Assembly (NCBI RefSeq): GCF_009455625.1
Contig: NZ_QPEQ01000001.1
Span: forward strand, 3,038,001-3,102,000
Direction: 5' to 3'
Source of the DNA: Paraburkholderia bonniea
GTDB taxonomy: Bacteria > Pseudomonadota > Gammaproteobacteria > Burkholderiales > Burkholderiaceae
Length of the DNA: 64,000 nt
Shown here in pieces: positions 44,741-54,829 of the stretch. The notes under the pieces were generated by a model. It saw only the letters and a program-made list of their open reading frames with translations. It did no database searches and was not told the DNA's origin. The translations under genes were made by a program, and so were the position numbers. How positions within the stretch are numbered: position 1 is the first letter of the stretch; each line of letters opens with the position of its first letter.

Positions 44741-46750
44741 GTTTTAGGCTGTCTATGTGGGAGAAAACCAATAGCTTTCGCATCTAGCCCCGAATCTGCA
44801 TTTCTAATGCTGCCTATGCAGCAGAAAACGCAATGATCTTCGGCTATCAGTCAATCTCCAGTTTATAAGCTGTCTACGCGGCAGCGAACTTCTTTTGCGA
44901 AGCTATACGCGTGCGCTGACTTTTTTAAGCTGCCTATGCGGCAGCGAACTCAATGTGGAATCTCCGTCTGATGTCGTGGCGTTTCTAAGCTGCCTACGCG
45001 GCAGCGAACACTTCGACGCGATTGTCTGCGCTCGTGCCATCTTTCTAAGCTGCCTACGCGGCAGCGAACAGTTTTCATGACATCCGACGATCTGCGCGCA
45101 TTTTCTAAGCTGCCTACGCGGCAGCGAACGCCACCAACTACACCTCTCCCGTTGCAGTCAGTTTCTAAGCTGCCTACGCGGCAGCGAACCAAACCGAACC
45201 AGCGAGCCGCAATGGCTAACTTTTCTAAGCTGCCTACGCGGCAGCGAACGCGCGGAAGAGTGCGGGACTTACGCAGGCGCATTTCTAAGCTGCCTACGCG
45301 GCAGCGAACGACAAACAATCCTGCCGGGCTCGCCAGGTGCTTTTCTAAGCTGCCTACGCGGCAGCGAACTACGCCAGCATTGATGATTTTGTCGCGCGCA
45401 TTTTCTAAGCTTCCTACGCGGCAGCGAACATAAGCACCCGTACACCTTCGACACGATAGACTTTCTAAGCTGCCTACGCGGCAGCGAACGTTTGCCGGGC
45501 TGGCGTGATGTCTTTTTCTGCTTTTCTAAGCTGCCTACGCGGCAGCGAACCAGACCGCCTGATATGTCTGGTCATCGACGTATTTCTAAGCTGCCTACGC
45601 GGCAGCGAACGTTGATGCCAGCGCACTGCTGCGTCGGGCCGATTTCTAAGCTGCCTACGCGGCAGCGAACAATGAGGGGCAGGTTCGAGCAAATCGGGAG
45701 AATTTCTAAGCTGCCTACGCGGCAGCGAACTGGCTGATGTTTGGCGCGTGCGATCCCTCGATTTTCTAAGCTGCCTACGCGGCAGCGAACAATGAAAAAT
45801 GGATTTTGCATGTCGTCATCATTTTCTAAGCTGCCTACGCGGCAGCGAACGGAGACGAATTGGCCGCCGCATATGGCTAGCTTTTCTAAGCTGCCTACGC
45901 GGCAGCGAACCCAGCGCGGATCTGTAGCCCGGATGCTGTCGCTTTCTAAGCTGCCTACGCGGCAGCGAACGGGGTTGTGTCCGTCGGCGTAACTGTCCGG
46001 AATTTCTAAGCTGCCTACGCGGCAGCGAACATAAACTGCTGCGTGATTAGCGACCGGCGCACTTTCTAAGCTGCCTACGCGGCAGCGAACTGATCGCGCC
46101 TTAAGAAAGCTTTTGTAGGCGAGTTTCTAAGCTGCCTACGCGGCAGCAAACTAGCCCACGAGCGCCTGTCCCCCCGCCTTCCATTTCTAAGCTGCCTACG
46201 CGGCAGCAAACTCTTCGACCGATAGACCGGTCTTCGACAGGTTTTTCTAAGCTGCCTACGCGGCAGCGAACAGGCGCGCTGGTCGCGTGACGATCGGCAC
46301 TGATTTCTAAGCTGCCTACGCGGCAGCGAACCACCCGCGCCGCCGCCATAGGTCAAGGCTAATTTTCTAAGCTGCCTACGCGGCAGCGAACATGTCGAGC
46401 GACGCCGGGCACCTGATGGCACATTTCTAAGCTGCCTACGCGGCAGCGAACTCGCCAGACCACGTGGCGATCGCAACGAAGCTTTTCTAAGCTGCCTACA
46501 CGGCAGCGAACAACCCGCTCTGTGCTTGAGTCGGAGCGCATCTTTCTAAGCTGCCTACACGGCAGCGAACCTCTCTGCTGAGAGTTCGGCGGCGCACCAG
46601 TGTTTCTAAGCTGCCTACACGGCAGCGAACTTTTGCTGATTCTGTCTGCGTGCGGCGGCGGGTTTCTAAGCTGCCTACACGGCAGCGAACGTTTGTTGGG
46701 CAGCATAGCTGGCGCTGCAAGTTTTCTAAGCTGCCTACACGGCAGCGAAC
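44741..46750 (-). CRISPR. Type I-F CRISPR array, 34 repeats / 33 spacers
   Basis: 28-bp repeats, on the transcribed (minus) strand beginning GTTCGCTGCC and ending GCAGCTTAGAAA, with spacers of 31-33 (mostly 32) bp. Repeat starts run from 46723 (newest) to 44741 (oldest). The five units nearest the leader (46723, 46663, 46603, 46543, 46484) read CCGTGTAGG where the others read CCGCGTAGG. Units at 46184 and 46124 begin GTTTGCTG. The unit at 45402 has one substitution in the right stem. The four oldest (44922, 44862, 44801, 44741) are progressively degenerate, one carrying an inserted base. The hairpin CTGCCGYGTAGGCAG is the Cas6f substrate. Confidence 0.98.
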
Positions 46751-46897
46751 TACGCCCCAAAACCCCCAACCCCTTAATTCCAAAAGAAAATCCGGCTTTC
46801 ACCCCGGATTCCCCCAAATTCCAGCACCATCTCCAACCCCTTGATTTAACAGGCCATCAGCCCCTGCCAAAAAAAAGGGTTAAAAAAACACCAACAG
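46751..46897 (-). promoter_or_regulatory. CRISPR leader
   Basis: 147 bp between the cas6f stop and the first repeat, with homopolymer-rich stretches (runs of A and C on the plus strand). The decayed repeats lie at the opposite end of the array, so new spacers enter here and the pre-crRNA starts here and runs leftward. Integration-host-factor sites are expected in I-F leaders but I cannot pinpoint one. Confidence 0.75.
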
Positions 46898-47467
46898 TTA
46901 AAACCACGGCACCGTAGCGCCCTGGCTCAAGCCATAACTATTGAACTTGCCGGGCACTGATCCAGTTGTCACCTCCCGTTGCTCAACAAACAAACAAAAC
47001 GGCTGCCCCCCTGTGCTGACACTACGCAGCTGTACATAAGGCAGGTCAGGCTGTCGTTCGATGCTGTCGGGAATCGCTGCTGCGGCCTGTTCAGCCGTCT
47101 CGCCCTTGCGTCGCATACGGCGGCGGCGCAGGCGTTCAGCATTGGTCTTGAACTGCCGCCGTTGCACCACCCGGTACGTCACCGCCGCTGGCACGGGCGT
47201 CGCGGGGGTCAGCTTCACGTGATCGCGCATGCCTTGCAGCCACGCTTGCGCGATCAGATGCTGTAGCGCAGCCTCGCTGCCATGCAGGCGTAGCACCCGG
47301 CCTAACGACCGTGGCCGCTCGCTGAACTGTGGAAAACTGATGCCAATATCGTCGGCCCTAAGCTGCACCAGCACCCGGTGCAGTTTCGCCACGAGCGCGC
47401 CCAGCAGGTGCGCGTGGCTAAACTCCGGGTCGGGCAGCAACGTAATGTCGATGTAGTGAGTCGTCAT
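46898..47467 (-). CDS. cas6f: CRISPR endoribonuclease Cas6f/Csy4
   Basis: 189 residues. HYIDITLLPDPEF, then VAKLHRVL with the catalytic His at residue 30, and LRSVSTGG holding the active-site Ser. An Arg-rich helix (ERLRRRRMRRKG) grips the crRNA hairpin, and the protein ends GATVPWF. It cuts each repeat below the stem and stays bound to the crRNA 3' end in the Csy complex. Five bp after csy3. Confidence 0.97.
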   Translation of the reverse strand: MTTHYIDITLLPDPEFSHAHLLGALVAKLHRVLVQLRADDIGISFPQFSERPRSLGRVLRLHGSEAALQHLIAQAWLQGMRDHVKLTPATPVPAAVTYRVVQRRQFKTNAERLRRRRMRRKGETAEQAAAAIPDSIERQPDLPYVQLRSVSTGGQPFCLFVEQREVTTGSVPGKFNSYGLSQGATVPWF

Positions 47468-47472
47468 GGCCG

Positions 47473-48501
47473 TTAGCCCGCCTCGCCAAACACCCCGCCG
47501 CGAATCAGCACGGCCATCACGAAATGCTGTTGCTCCACGGTTGGCGTCTTGTCCTTAAGCAGCCAGTCGTCCAGCAGGGTGTAGAAATCCTGTTTCTGCT
47601 TTGGTTGACGGTACGCCCTGCCATGCGTGGTAACCGAACCATAGGGCTCCACCGCGATCGGGCCAACCTCCTGGGCCTCGTCGTACCAGGTGTCAATGGT
47701 TCGCAGCGCATTGCCAATCTTTTGCGAATGGATCGCAGCTACGTCCTGCACTTGATACAACGTCCTGCTTTTCTCCTTCTTAGTATCTTTGTCGAGAATC
47801 AACTCTTGCGATGGGAACACTTCCTGTCCTCTTCCAAGCCGTACATAGGCGCTCACCTGCAACAGCACATGCGTTTCTCCGGCAAGCCCTGAGGCAATCA
47901 ATTTGCCTAACGCTTGCACGTCTTGGTTCGGTTGCTCCAGCCCGCGTAAATCCAGCGCGAGCGCATCGAATGTCCATGACTGTGAAGAAGCGCCATTCTG
48001 CATTCGCGCAACCTCCACCTGCACGCTTTCCGCGCCGATACGGTTGCGCCACAGAAAGCGTCCATTGGCCAGATTGGCGGCGTAACGGAGCGCTAGTTCA
48101 GTAAATCCATTCTGCTCAACATAGCCTTGCACCACGCTCTGAAGCCGGGTGCGGTAGCCCGCGTTGTTGCAGGCTGATGGTGTGCCCGTACCCGCCAGCA
48201 CGCGCAATGTGAACCGGACTCTGAGCGTGTCGGCGTCGGCTGGCAGCGTGGCAATGTCCACGGTCTGCAGATTGGGGTTTGCAATCGAGGCGTCGAGTTT
48301 CGCGGGGTCTTGATCTTTAGCTTTGAGCCGGTTGGAGATGGTGCCGCGCACTGATTTTTCCTGGATGCCAATCGGCACCCAGGCTGAGGCTTTGGCTTGC
48401 TCGCTCCAGCTTCCTGAATGGAACACCGCATAGGACGGGTCGAGTTTGCGTTCGAAGGCAAGGACAGAAGTAGTGGACAGTTTTTCTAACATGTTAGACA
48501 T
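47473..48501 (-). CDS. csy3: Type I-F Cas7 backbone protein Csy3
   Basis: 342 residues. LSTTSVLAFERKLDPSYAVF, EKSVRGTISNRLK, DTLRVRFTLRVL, AIHSQKIGNALRTIDTWY and VEPYGSVTTHGRAYRQPKQK are near-textbook Csy3 segments. Six copies form the helical backbone along the crRNA spacer. It lies 68 bp downstream of csy2. The C-terminus is IRGGVFGEAG. Confidence 0.97.
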   Translation of the reverse strand: MSNMLEKLSTTSVLAFERKLDPSYAVFHSGSWSEQAKASAWVPIGIQEKSVRGTISNRLKAKDQDPAKLDASIANPNLQTVDIATLPADADTLRVRFTLRVLAGTGTPSACNNAGYRTRLQSVVQGYVEQNGFTELALRYAANLANGRFLWRNRIGAESVQVEVARMQNGASSQSWTFDALALDLRGLEQPNQDVQALGKLIASGLAGETHVLLQVSAYVRLGRGQEVFPSQELILDKDTKKEKSRTLYQVQDVAAIHSQKIGNALRTIDTWYDEAQEVGPIAVEPYGSVTTHGRAYRQPKQKQDFYTLLDDWLLKDKTPTVEQQHFVMAVLIRGGVFGEAG

Positions 48502-48569
48502 CCTGCAAAAAAGTGAAGATCGGGCCGTGCGACGTCACAAGAGTCGCCGGTCCAGGGGGGAGGACAAGC

Positions 48570-49709
48570 TCAAGTGAAATCGGGTAGCTCGGTGTCGTCT
48601 GCATCATGCGGTGAGTAACCGCTGTAGCAGCGGTACAGGCCAGTCGCGGCGTCGGTACTGGCATCACTACGAGTGCTGGGCTGCCACATCAACTCATCCA
48701 GGCGATTCAGCCGATGCGGGCTGATCCATTGACCAAACGAGTAAACCGATTCGACAAAAACGCTGGGCGTGGAGTCGTCGCGCGTATTGGCGACAGCACC
48801 AGCGGCCAGCGGTGCCTGCAACGCGGCATAGCCCACTGGTATCGGGACAGTCCAGCCCGCGCCTTTTTGCCTGACGGGATCGGCCCAGCGCAATTTTTTG
48901 GCGGTGGTGGCAGGCTTGATCGCTTCGACGGTCATTGCGTCGTTCGCGTCGTCATTCGCGTCGTCATTCGCTATGGCAGTCGCAGCATCTGCCGCAATGC
49001 CAGCCGCTGCATCCATCACCGGCTGATGATTAAAACGTGCGGCATGGAGCCATGCGTCGAGCAGCGTGGCATCGGGCTTCTCGTCACGCAGCGTTTGATA
49101 GCGCTCAGCCAGCAGATCGTCGCGCCCGACTAGCGCATAACCTGGCAGCCACTGACGTCGCCAGCGGGCGAAGTCTTGGGTCTGCACTTCATCAACCTCG
49201 GATAGCTTCGCCAGCCATGGACGTGTTCTTCGTCCTGGCCGTGGTGGGCCGGGTGGCAGCAGCGTCCCGCCTGCCACCCGCATGCGGGAGACGATCTCGC
49301 CAACCTGGGCGGCCCATTCAGCAAGCTGACTGTCATTGCTCCATGCCTGCTCGGCGGGCTGTGCCACCTGAAATAGCAAGGTGAGATCCAGATGAATCCG
49401 CCCTTCTTCGACGATGGCAGCGGTGCTGCCGTCCTTGTCGATGGGGTTACGCGTCAGCCGGAACGTCTTGACGTAGCCATCGTTCATTTGCGCTTCATAG
49501 TGATGACAGATCACGCCCACCTGTTGCAGCTGCAGCGGAATCCCGGCGGCGGCAAGCTGGCGCTGCAGGGCCCACATCAAGCCGGTGAAGGCGGTCATCG
49601 AGGGAAAGCCGTAAGTGAGCGGGCTGGAAATAGCGTTAGCGTTTTGCACGCGCAGATGCGGCAAGACGAGCAGTGCTTTGGTGAGGTTAGTCATGGTGGT
49701 CTGGCTCAT
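48570..49709 (-). CDS. csy2: Type I-F Cas5 protein Csy2
   Basis: 379 residues, about 50 longer than the well-known Pseudomonas Csy2. The N-terminus ALLVLPHLRVQNANAISSPLTYGFPSMTAF is diagnostic. A low-complexity insert (AIANDDANDDANDDANDAM), encoded by 12-bp tandem units at 48946-48969, accounts for part of the extra length. It pairs with Csy1 to hold the crRNA 5' handle. The start overlaps the csy1 stop (ATGA). Confidence 0.95.
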   Translation of the reverse strand: MSQTTMTNLTKALLVLPHLRVQNANAISSPLTYGFPSMTAFTGLMWALQRQLAAAGIPLQLQQVGVICHHYEAQMNDGYVKTFRLTRNPIDKDGSTAAIVEEGRIHLDLTLLFQVAQPAEQAWSNDSQLAEWAAQVGEIVSRMRVAGGTLLPPGPPRPGRRTRPWLAKLSEVDEVQTQDFARWRRQWLPGYALVGRDDLLAERYQTLRDEKPDATLLDAWLHAARFNHQPVMDAAAGIAADAATAIANDDANDDANDAMTVEAIKPATTAKKLRWADPVRQKGAGWTVPIPVGYAALQAPLAAGAVANTRDDSTPSVFVESVYSFGQWISPHRLNRLDELMWQPSTRSDASTDAATGLYRCYSGYSPHDADDTELPDFT

Positions 49710-51103
49710 TTGCCCATCCGCGATACGGCTAATTCGTCATGCGTCTGACGGAAAGGGATGGCTTGCGGCGCATTGAGCCGTTCGCGCAGTTGGCGCAGTT
49801 GCTGCACCCAGGCGTGGTCTTCGCCCAGCAGCACCCGACGCCATTCGCGTAACCCTGCGTCACCGGCATCCAGCGACTGCTTGCGCAACTGCTCATTCAG
49901 CCAAAGGGCGAACGCGTTGCCGACCTTGGCGGGCCAATCCATGAATTCCCAGCGGCCGGCGAACTCGCCTTCTTCCGGCAGTTCGCAACGCAGCGGGTCG
50001 AGCCAGAGTTTTTCGTGATCGGCCAGGTCGTCGAACGCGGCATCGCGCGACCATCCCCCTGGAAACTGCAGCAGCTCGCCTGCGTAGATCACCATTTCGT
50101 CGGCAAGCTGGTCTATGCGGTTGCGCACCTTCTCTCGGGTAGTCATATTGGGCGGCGGGTTGCTCTGCAAGAACTTCGTCAGCTTGTGGAGCGTGGCGCG
50201 CACCGAAACGCGTGCGCCAAAGGTGCGGGTGAAGATGGAGGGGACGTAGGCTGGAAGGGAGCTGTGCTGGATTTTCCAGATGGGGGGGAGTGAGGCGAAG
50301 AGGTAGTTGTTGCCGCGGCGTTCACTATTGAGCTGCGAAATGTTTTGCGGTTTGGTCCCGCCCATTTGCTGAACAGCGACGTGATATTCCCGGTAGACGC
50401 CGTCATGCGGAGCGCCTTCACGACGAGCCTGGCGCGCCAGCTTGTTGGCCTCGCCAAAGCGGGCATCCTGTATTTCTTCATAAACAGCGTGAGCCAGCGA
50501 GGTTGCGTGCAGCGGCAAAAGCAAGTGGTACTGCGCGTTGTCGGTGGCATCGTCGCCGGTCAGCCAGTACAGCTGTTTCGCCAGCACGTGTGAGCTGACC
50601 CCGGCTTCGCGGGCGGCTGTCAGGCCGACCAGCGCGTCGCGGCAAGAGCGAGCTTCAGCGGGATCGTCGCTGAGCGCCTGCAACGCGCTGGCGTCGTTAG
50701 CGGTGAGCGCCTGTAACAGGCTGCGTCCCCCGGCTACGAGTTTCAGGAGTTTGTAGACGTCGAGCGCGGCGGCGTTACCCACCACGTCGCTGGCAAAGTT
50801 GCTGCCCAGCGCGTGGCTGCCCAGCTCATTGAGCGTGGGTAACGTGGCGGGCTCAACGTAGAGATTGGTGCCGCGTGCGTCGGGGTGAATGGGTTTAAGC
50901 GAATGCGTCACCGCCTGGATCTGTTTGACACGTCTGGCTGCATCCTTTAGCCACGGGCCGCGCTGATGGTCGGCGATCAGATCGGGGCGGGCCGGGTCAT
51001 CCGGCTGGAGCTTATCGAGCTTGCTCTGGAGGCGATCAAGCAGAAACGCATCAATAGCCGCACGGAAGCTCGAATAGCTCACCGTTGTAGGTAGGTCGGA
51101 CAT
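49706..51103 (-). CDS. csy1: Type I-F large subunit Cas8f/Csy1
   Basis: 465 residues. MGGTKPQNISQLNSERRGNN, FASLPPIWK and YAGELLQFPGGWSRD are characteristic Csy1 segments. In the Csy complex it recognises the protospacer-adjacent motif and recruits Cas3. Just over 100 bp separate it from cas3 upstream; it overlaps csy2 by 4 bp. Confidence 0.95.
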   Translation of the reverse strand: MSDLPTTVSYSSFRAAIDAFLLDRLQSKLDKLQPDDPARPDLIADHQRGPWLKDAARRVKQIQAVTHSLKPIHPDARGTNLYVEPATLPTLNELGSHALGSNFASDVVGNAAALDVYKLLKLVAGGRSLLQALTANDASALQALSDDPAEARSCRDALVGLTAAREAGVSSHVLAKQLYWLTGDDATDNAQYHLLLPLHATSLAHAVYEEIQDARFGEANKLARQARREGAPHDGVYREYHVAVQQMGGTKPQNISQLNSERRGNNYLFASLPPIWKIQHSSLPAYVPSIFTRTFGARVSVRATLHKLTKFLQSNPPPNMTTREKVRNRIDQLADEMVIYAGELLQFPGGWSRDAAFDDLADHEKLWLDPLRCELPEEGEFAGRWEFMDWPAKVGNAFALWLNEQLRKQSLDAGDAGLREWRRVLLGEDHAWVQQLRQLRERLNAPQAIPFRQTHDELAVSRMGK

Positions 51104-51214
51104 TCGGGTTCCTTAAAAAAAACCATAAAAAATCGCCCGCAGCCGGTACTTTCAGCACGTGCAGGCCGAGAACACAACTCAAGACTGGCTTTCCAGTCGA
51201 ATGCTTTTCGGGGC

Positions 51215-54200
51215 TCATGAAGGCACCTCCCGGCTAAACCCCAGCCTCGGGTGAAACCGCCACCCCGAGCCCGCGCTTGACTTAGGCAAGCTCACCGTCG
51301 CCACCCGCTCAGCGCTGGCGAACAAACTCTGGCTTTGGGCTTCGGCCCATTGCCGCAGCAAATCCAGCAGATCGGCATGGCACCACGGGCCAATGCCTGG
51401 CCCGTCCAGCGCGCTATCGGGTATCGGCACCAGCAGGCTGTGGTTCTCCACATAAGGCGTTTTGCCGTGCTCCGGCCGCTTGATGGTCAGATGCAGGCGC
51501 AACTCGTCCTCATCCTCCGTCGGCAACAACACCCCGTCTTCGCGTTTCGTCGAGTCATGGCGAAACTGCTGCAACTGCGGCAGCACCCCTGTCAGCCAGA
51601 GCGGCCGGCTCCGGGCGGGGTCGTGACGATGCCAGTGACGAGTCGCGTCGCGCTTCACCGGCGTGAAAAAATCTGAGTTCTCTGCGCGCGGCAGCATGGT
51701 GTCGCGCATCCGTCCATGTTCAAGATCAATCAGGCTGGCTTTCGGTTTCAGCACATCGGCCTGGCGGATACGCGGCTGCGCATCAATCGCCCACTCGCAC
51801 ACGCCATCGGGCAACGCCAGCAGATCGCGCAAGCAATGCGATTGCAGATGAAAGTAGATCGAAGATTCCTGCGGGGTTGACGCGCCCGGCTTCTTTGAAC
51901 GAGGTATCTCCTTCATTTCAAACCCCGGCAGACAGAACACCGGAGCGGCACCTTCGCCATTCCTGACGCTCATGCGCTCGAAACACCGCAGGTTGGTATC
52001 GAACACCGCCATGTTGGCGCGTGTCACCGCCCCAGGCCGATGCCGCCGCACCCGCCCGCTGAGCTGAATCAGCGAGCGCATCGAGGAGGGCTCTGCAATC
52101 GCCCAGTCGGCATCCCAGTCACGCCCGACCTCGCACACCGGCGAGGCCAGCACCACGAACATCTGGTGCGGTTCAGGGTGCACGTCGAGCAGCGCCCGCA
52201 CCGCCGGATGCGTCAGCGCCGGATCAACGTCCCCGGCAGGCCCACGGCGATCAAACACGGCGTCGAGCTGCTGCTCGATATGCGAGCGCGCCAGCAGCGG
52301 AAATTGCGAGTGATACACACACAGATGAACTCGCACACCGGGTGCGGGCGCACCCTGCCGATACAGCGCCAGTGCAACATCGAACAGCGGTGCAATGTTA
52401 GCCATACGAATCAAACCTAAACTCACGCGCTTGCCGCTAGTGGGATCGACAGAATGGTTCTGCTCATCCTGATGCAAGGCCCAGGCACGCTCTAGCGCGC
52501 GCGTGGCGAAGTCTTCGCGGCGCGCGCTACGCGAGATTGCGCCCCATTCGTCATGCACCGGCAACAGCGCCGCACGACGGCGGATTTCAGCGCGAGCCAG
52601 GTGTTCGCAGCGCTTCGCCACAAAAGCCTGGTGCGCTTCGGCAAACTGCTCGTCATCCGCGCAATCGGCATGCGCCTGGGCAAATTCATCGCACCACAGG
52701 CACACGACGCGCGGCGCTTCCTCAGGCCGCTCACCCAAGTTGCGCTGGTAATAGCGGCGGCCATCCAGATAGGCCAGATACAGCCCGCGCACCAGAGACG
52801 GCGGCAACGTCGCCGACGACAGCAACACGCGCGTGCCCAGCAGCCCGGCCCAATGCACCAGCCGCGTCAGCGCGGGCAGATCGGCCATGTCGAAATCGTC
52901 GGGTTCATCGAGCACCAGATCGCTGCTCATCAGCCGCAGCATCGGAGCGATCTGGCGGCCACCGCGCAGGCTCTCGGTCGCGGGCGTCAGATGATCGACG
53001 GTGCAAACCAGCAAGGGCGCGGCGAGCAGCGAACGCACCTGGGCATCGTCGGTCAGCCGTTGCAGCAACGGATGCTGCTCGTTGCCCTCGAACAGCACCT
53101 GCCCGCCTTCGTCGAGCAACGCCTGCGCGGATGCAGATCCTGTGGCTTCGGCCTGAGCTTCCCAGTAGTTAAACAACGCACGGCTAGCGGCACCGCCCAC
53201 CTTGACCGCGAGTTGTTCGTCGTTCAGCCCCAGATCGCGCTGAAAACTGCGGCCGGTTTGCATCGTGAGCGTGCGCAGGCCAATCGCAAAAGCGCAGCGC
53301 AAGCCTCGTTGCGGGTCCGCCAGCGCATTCATGATGCGAGCGTTACCGAGCGTCTTGCCGCAGCCCGTCGAAGCCATGTTGACGATGAACGCACCGTGTT
53401 CGGCCGCGCGCTGACGTACTCCCGCCGCGAGGTCCGCAGCCTTGTCCTGCCACTGGAAACGCGGGTTCGTGTTGCGCTTGCGCAAACCGCGATGGTTCTG
53501 CAATGCGGGCAAACTGCGCGCCAGCGTCGGCAATGAACGCGTAATCAACGACGCATGCGCCTGCACGCCGAGGAGGTGCTCATCGAGCGTCTGCTTGAAA
53601 AACGGCCCGGAACCGCTCAGTTGCAAGCGCTCAACGCTGCGCTGGCCCAGCGTGTTGGCATAGAGCGGATAGTTTGGATTGCGATACGGTTGACGCCGGG
53701 CGTCGTCTTCGATGCTGGAGTAATGATGGTCGGCCAGCATCAGGCACAGCCGCGACACATGCAGCACAAACGGATCGTCTAGCACTGGTGAGCTCAAGGT
53801 CACGCTGGGCAGCGCCAGCAGCTTGCGGGCATAGCGCGCCGCCTGCTTGCGCCAGGGTGCGGTGGCCACTGGCAGGCCATGCGGAAAGCTCCAGTACGCT
53901 GCCACCGCAGCAGCGGCCTGAGGCTCACGGGGCTCATTCCAGTCCGCGCTGATCTGGCGCACCAGATCGACCAGATCTGCGCTGTTGATACTGCGCATGT
54001 CCGCGCCGAACCGCATCCATTTCTCGCGCCGCGGCCCATCATCGGCGCTGTCATCGGCGTTGCCATCGGCGCCGTCATCTGCACTGCCATCCCCTGTGCG
54101 CACCGGCATGCAAGGCAACCGGTGATGCGTCAGCACCAGCCAGGCGATGGCCTGTGCCAGTGGCGGCAAGGTCGCAAACGGCAAGCGCGTCATCTCCTGC

Positions 54201-54829
54201 GTGCCGTCTCCATCATCCAGCCCGTCGCGCAACAAACGTCCACCATGGTGATCGAGCCATTGCGCCTCGAACGCTTGCGGCTCAACTTGCGCCTCCGTGC
54301 AATCAGCCAGCCGCTTCAACCAACTGGCGTCATCTTGCGCCGTGCCAACGAACGCCTGAAACAAGCGCACCGACACCCATTCGTGACGGTAATGGTTACG
54401 CTCCCGCAGGCCCGGCTCACGCAAACGCCGCTGAAACGCTGCGCTAGCCTTGCCCAGATCGTGCAGCAACGCCGCCAGCGCGCTCATCGCACTCATCATG
54501 GGCAACTGATGCCAGGTGCTTTCATCCCCGGCACGCAGCACATCGTTCGCGGTCGTATTGGTTGGCACGGCACCCTGCGGATTGAACTGCCGCGCGTCAC
54601 CGACGATCCAGAGCAACTCGCTATGATCGCGCCCGCGAATCCAGTGACAGGCGATGGCACTGTTCTTGCGCGCGCTCTGACGCAACAGCTTGCGCACCGT
54701 ATCGAGCCCCGCCTGGGTGATCGGCGTCTGCCAGGTTCGTTCGCCGCGCCGCTCCGCGAACTGGTCGAGAATGCGCCGGGTTTCGCTCAATGCGCGCTTG
54801 GTGCATTGCGAGACGAACAGCACGTTCAT
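51215..54829 (-). CDS. cas3: Cas2-Cas3 fusion nuclease-helicase (type I-F)
   Basis: 1204 residues, longer than the usual 1070-1100. An N-terminal Cas2-like domain (about 1-95, MNVLFVSQCTKRALSETRRIL) is followed by the HD nuclease (LLHDLGKAS, H123/D124) and the SF2 helicase with Walker A MASTGCGKT (about 485-493) and DExx box DEPD (about 641-644). An acidic low-complexity insert lies near 249-265 (SADDGADGNADDSADDG). It both degrades target DNA and joins Cas1 for spacer capture. Overlaps the cas1 stop by 4 bp (ATGA). Confidence 0.97.
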   Translation of the reverse strand: MNVLFVSQCTKRALSETRRILDQFAERRGERTWQTPITQAGLDTVRKLLRQSARKNSAIACHWIRGRDHSELLWIVGDARQFNPQGAVPTNTTANDVLRAGDESTWHQLPMMSAMSALAALLHDLGKASAAFQRRLREPGLRERNHYRHEWVSVRLFQAFVGTAQDDASWLKRLADCTEAQVEPQAFEAQWLDHHGGRLLRDGLDDGDGTQEMTRLPFATLPPLAQAIAWLVLTHHRLPCMPVRTGDGSADDGADGNADDSADDGPRREKWMRFGADMRSINSADLVDLVRQISADWNEPREPQAAAAVAAYWSFPHGLPVATAPWRKQAARYARKLLALPSVTLSSPVLDDPFVLHVSRLCLMLADHHYSSIEDDARRQPYRNPNYPLYANTLGQRSVERLQLSGSGPFFKQTLDEHLLGVQAHASLITRSLPTLARSLPALQNHRGLRKRNTNPRFQWQDKAADLAAGVRQRAAEHGAFIVNMASTGCGKTLGNARIMNALADPQRGLRCAFAIGLRTLTMQTGRSFQRDLGLNDEQLAVKVGGAASRALFNYWEAQAEATGSASAQALLDEGGQVLFEGNEQHPLLQRLTDDAQVRSLLAAPLLVCTVDHLTPATESLRGGRQIAPMLRLMSSDLVLDEPDDFDMADLPALTRLVHWAGLLGTRVLLSSATLPPSLVRGLYLAYLDGRRYYQRNLGERPEEAPRVVCLWCDEFAQAHADCADDEQFAEAHQAFVAKRCEHLARAEIRRRAALLPVHDEWGAISRSARREDFATRALERAWALHQDEQNHSVDPTSGKRVSLGLIRMANIAPLFDVALALYRQGAPAPGVRVHLCVYHSQFPLLARSHIEQQLDAVFDRRGPAGDVDPALTHPAVRALLDVHPEPHQMFVVLASPVCEVGRDWDADWAIAEPSSMRSLIQLSGRVRRHRPGAVTRANMAVFDTNLRCFERMSVRNGEGAAPVFCLPGFEMKEIPRSKKPGASTPQESSIYFHLQSHCLRDLLALPDGVCEWAIDAQPRIRQADVLKPKASLIDLEHGRMRDTMLPRAENSDFFTPVKRDATRHWHRHDPARSRPLWLTGVLPQLQQFRHDSTKREDGVLLPTEDEDELRLHLTIKRPEHGKTPYVENHSLLVPIPDSALDGPGIGPWCHADLLDLLRQWAEAQSQSLFASAERVATVSLPKSSAGSGWRFHPRLGFSREVPS

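Noticed and set aside
44769..46722. Self-targeting spacers
   Set aside because: By eye I found no spacer matching elsewhere in the window. A computed search against the whole genome and phage databases would be needed.
44895..46917. Several open frames with repeated KLPTRQRT or RCRVGSLE text
   Set aside because: These are translations of the CRISPR repeats, not proteins.
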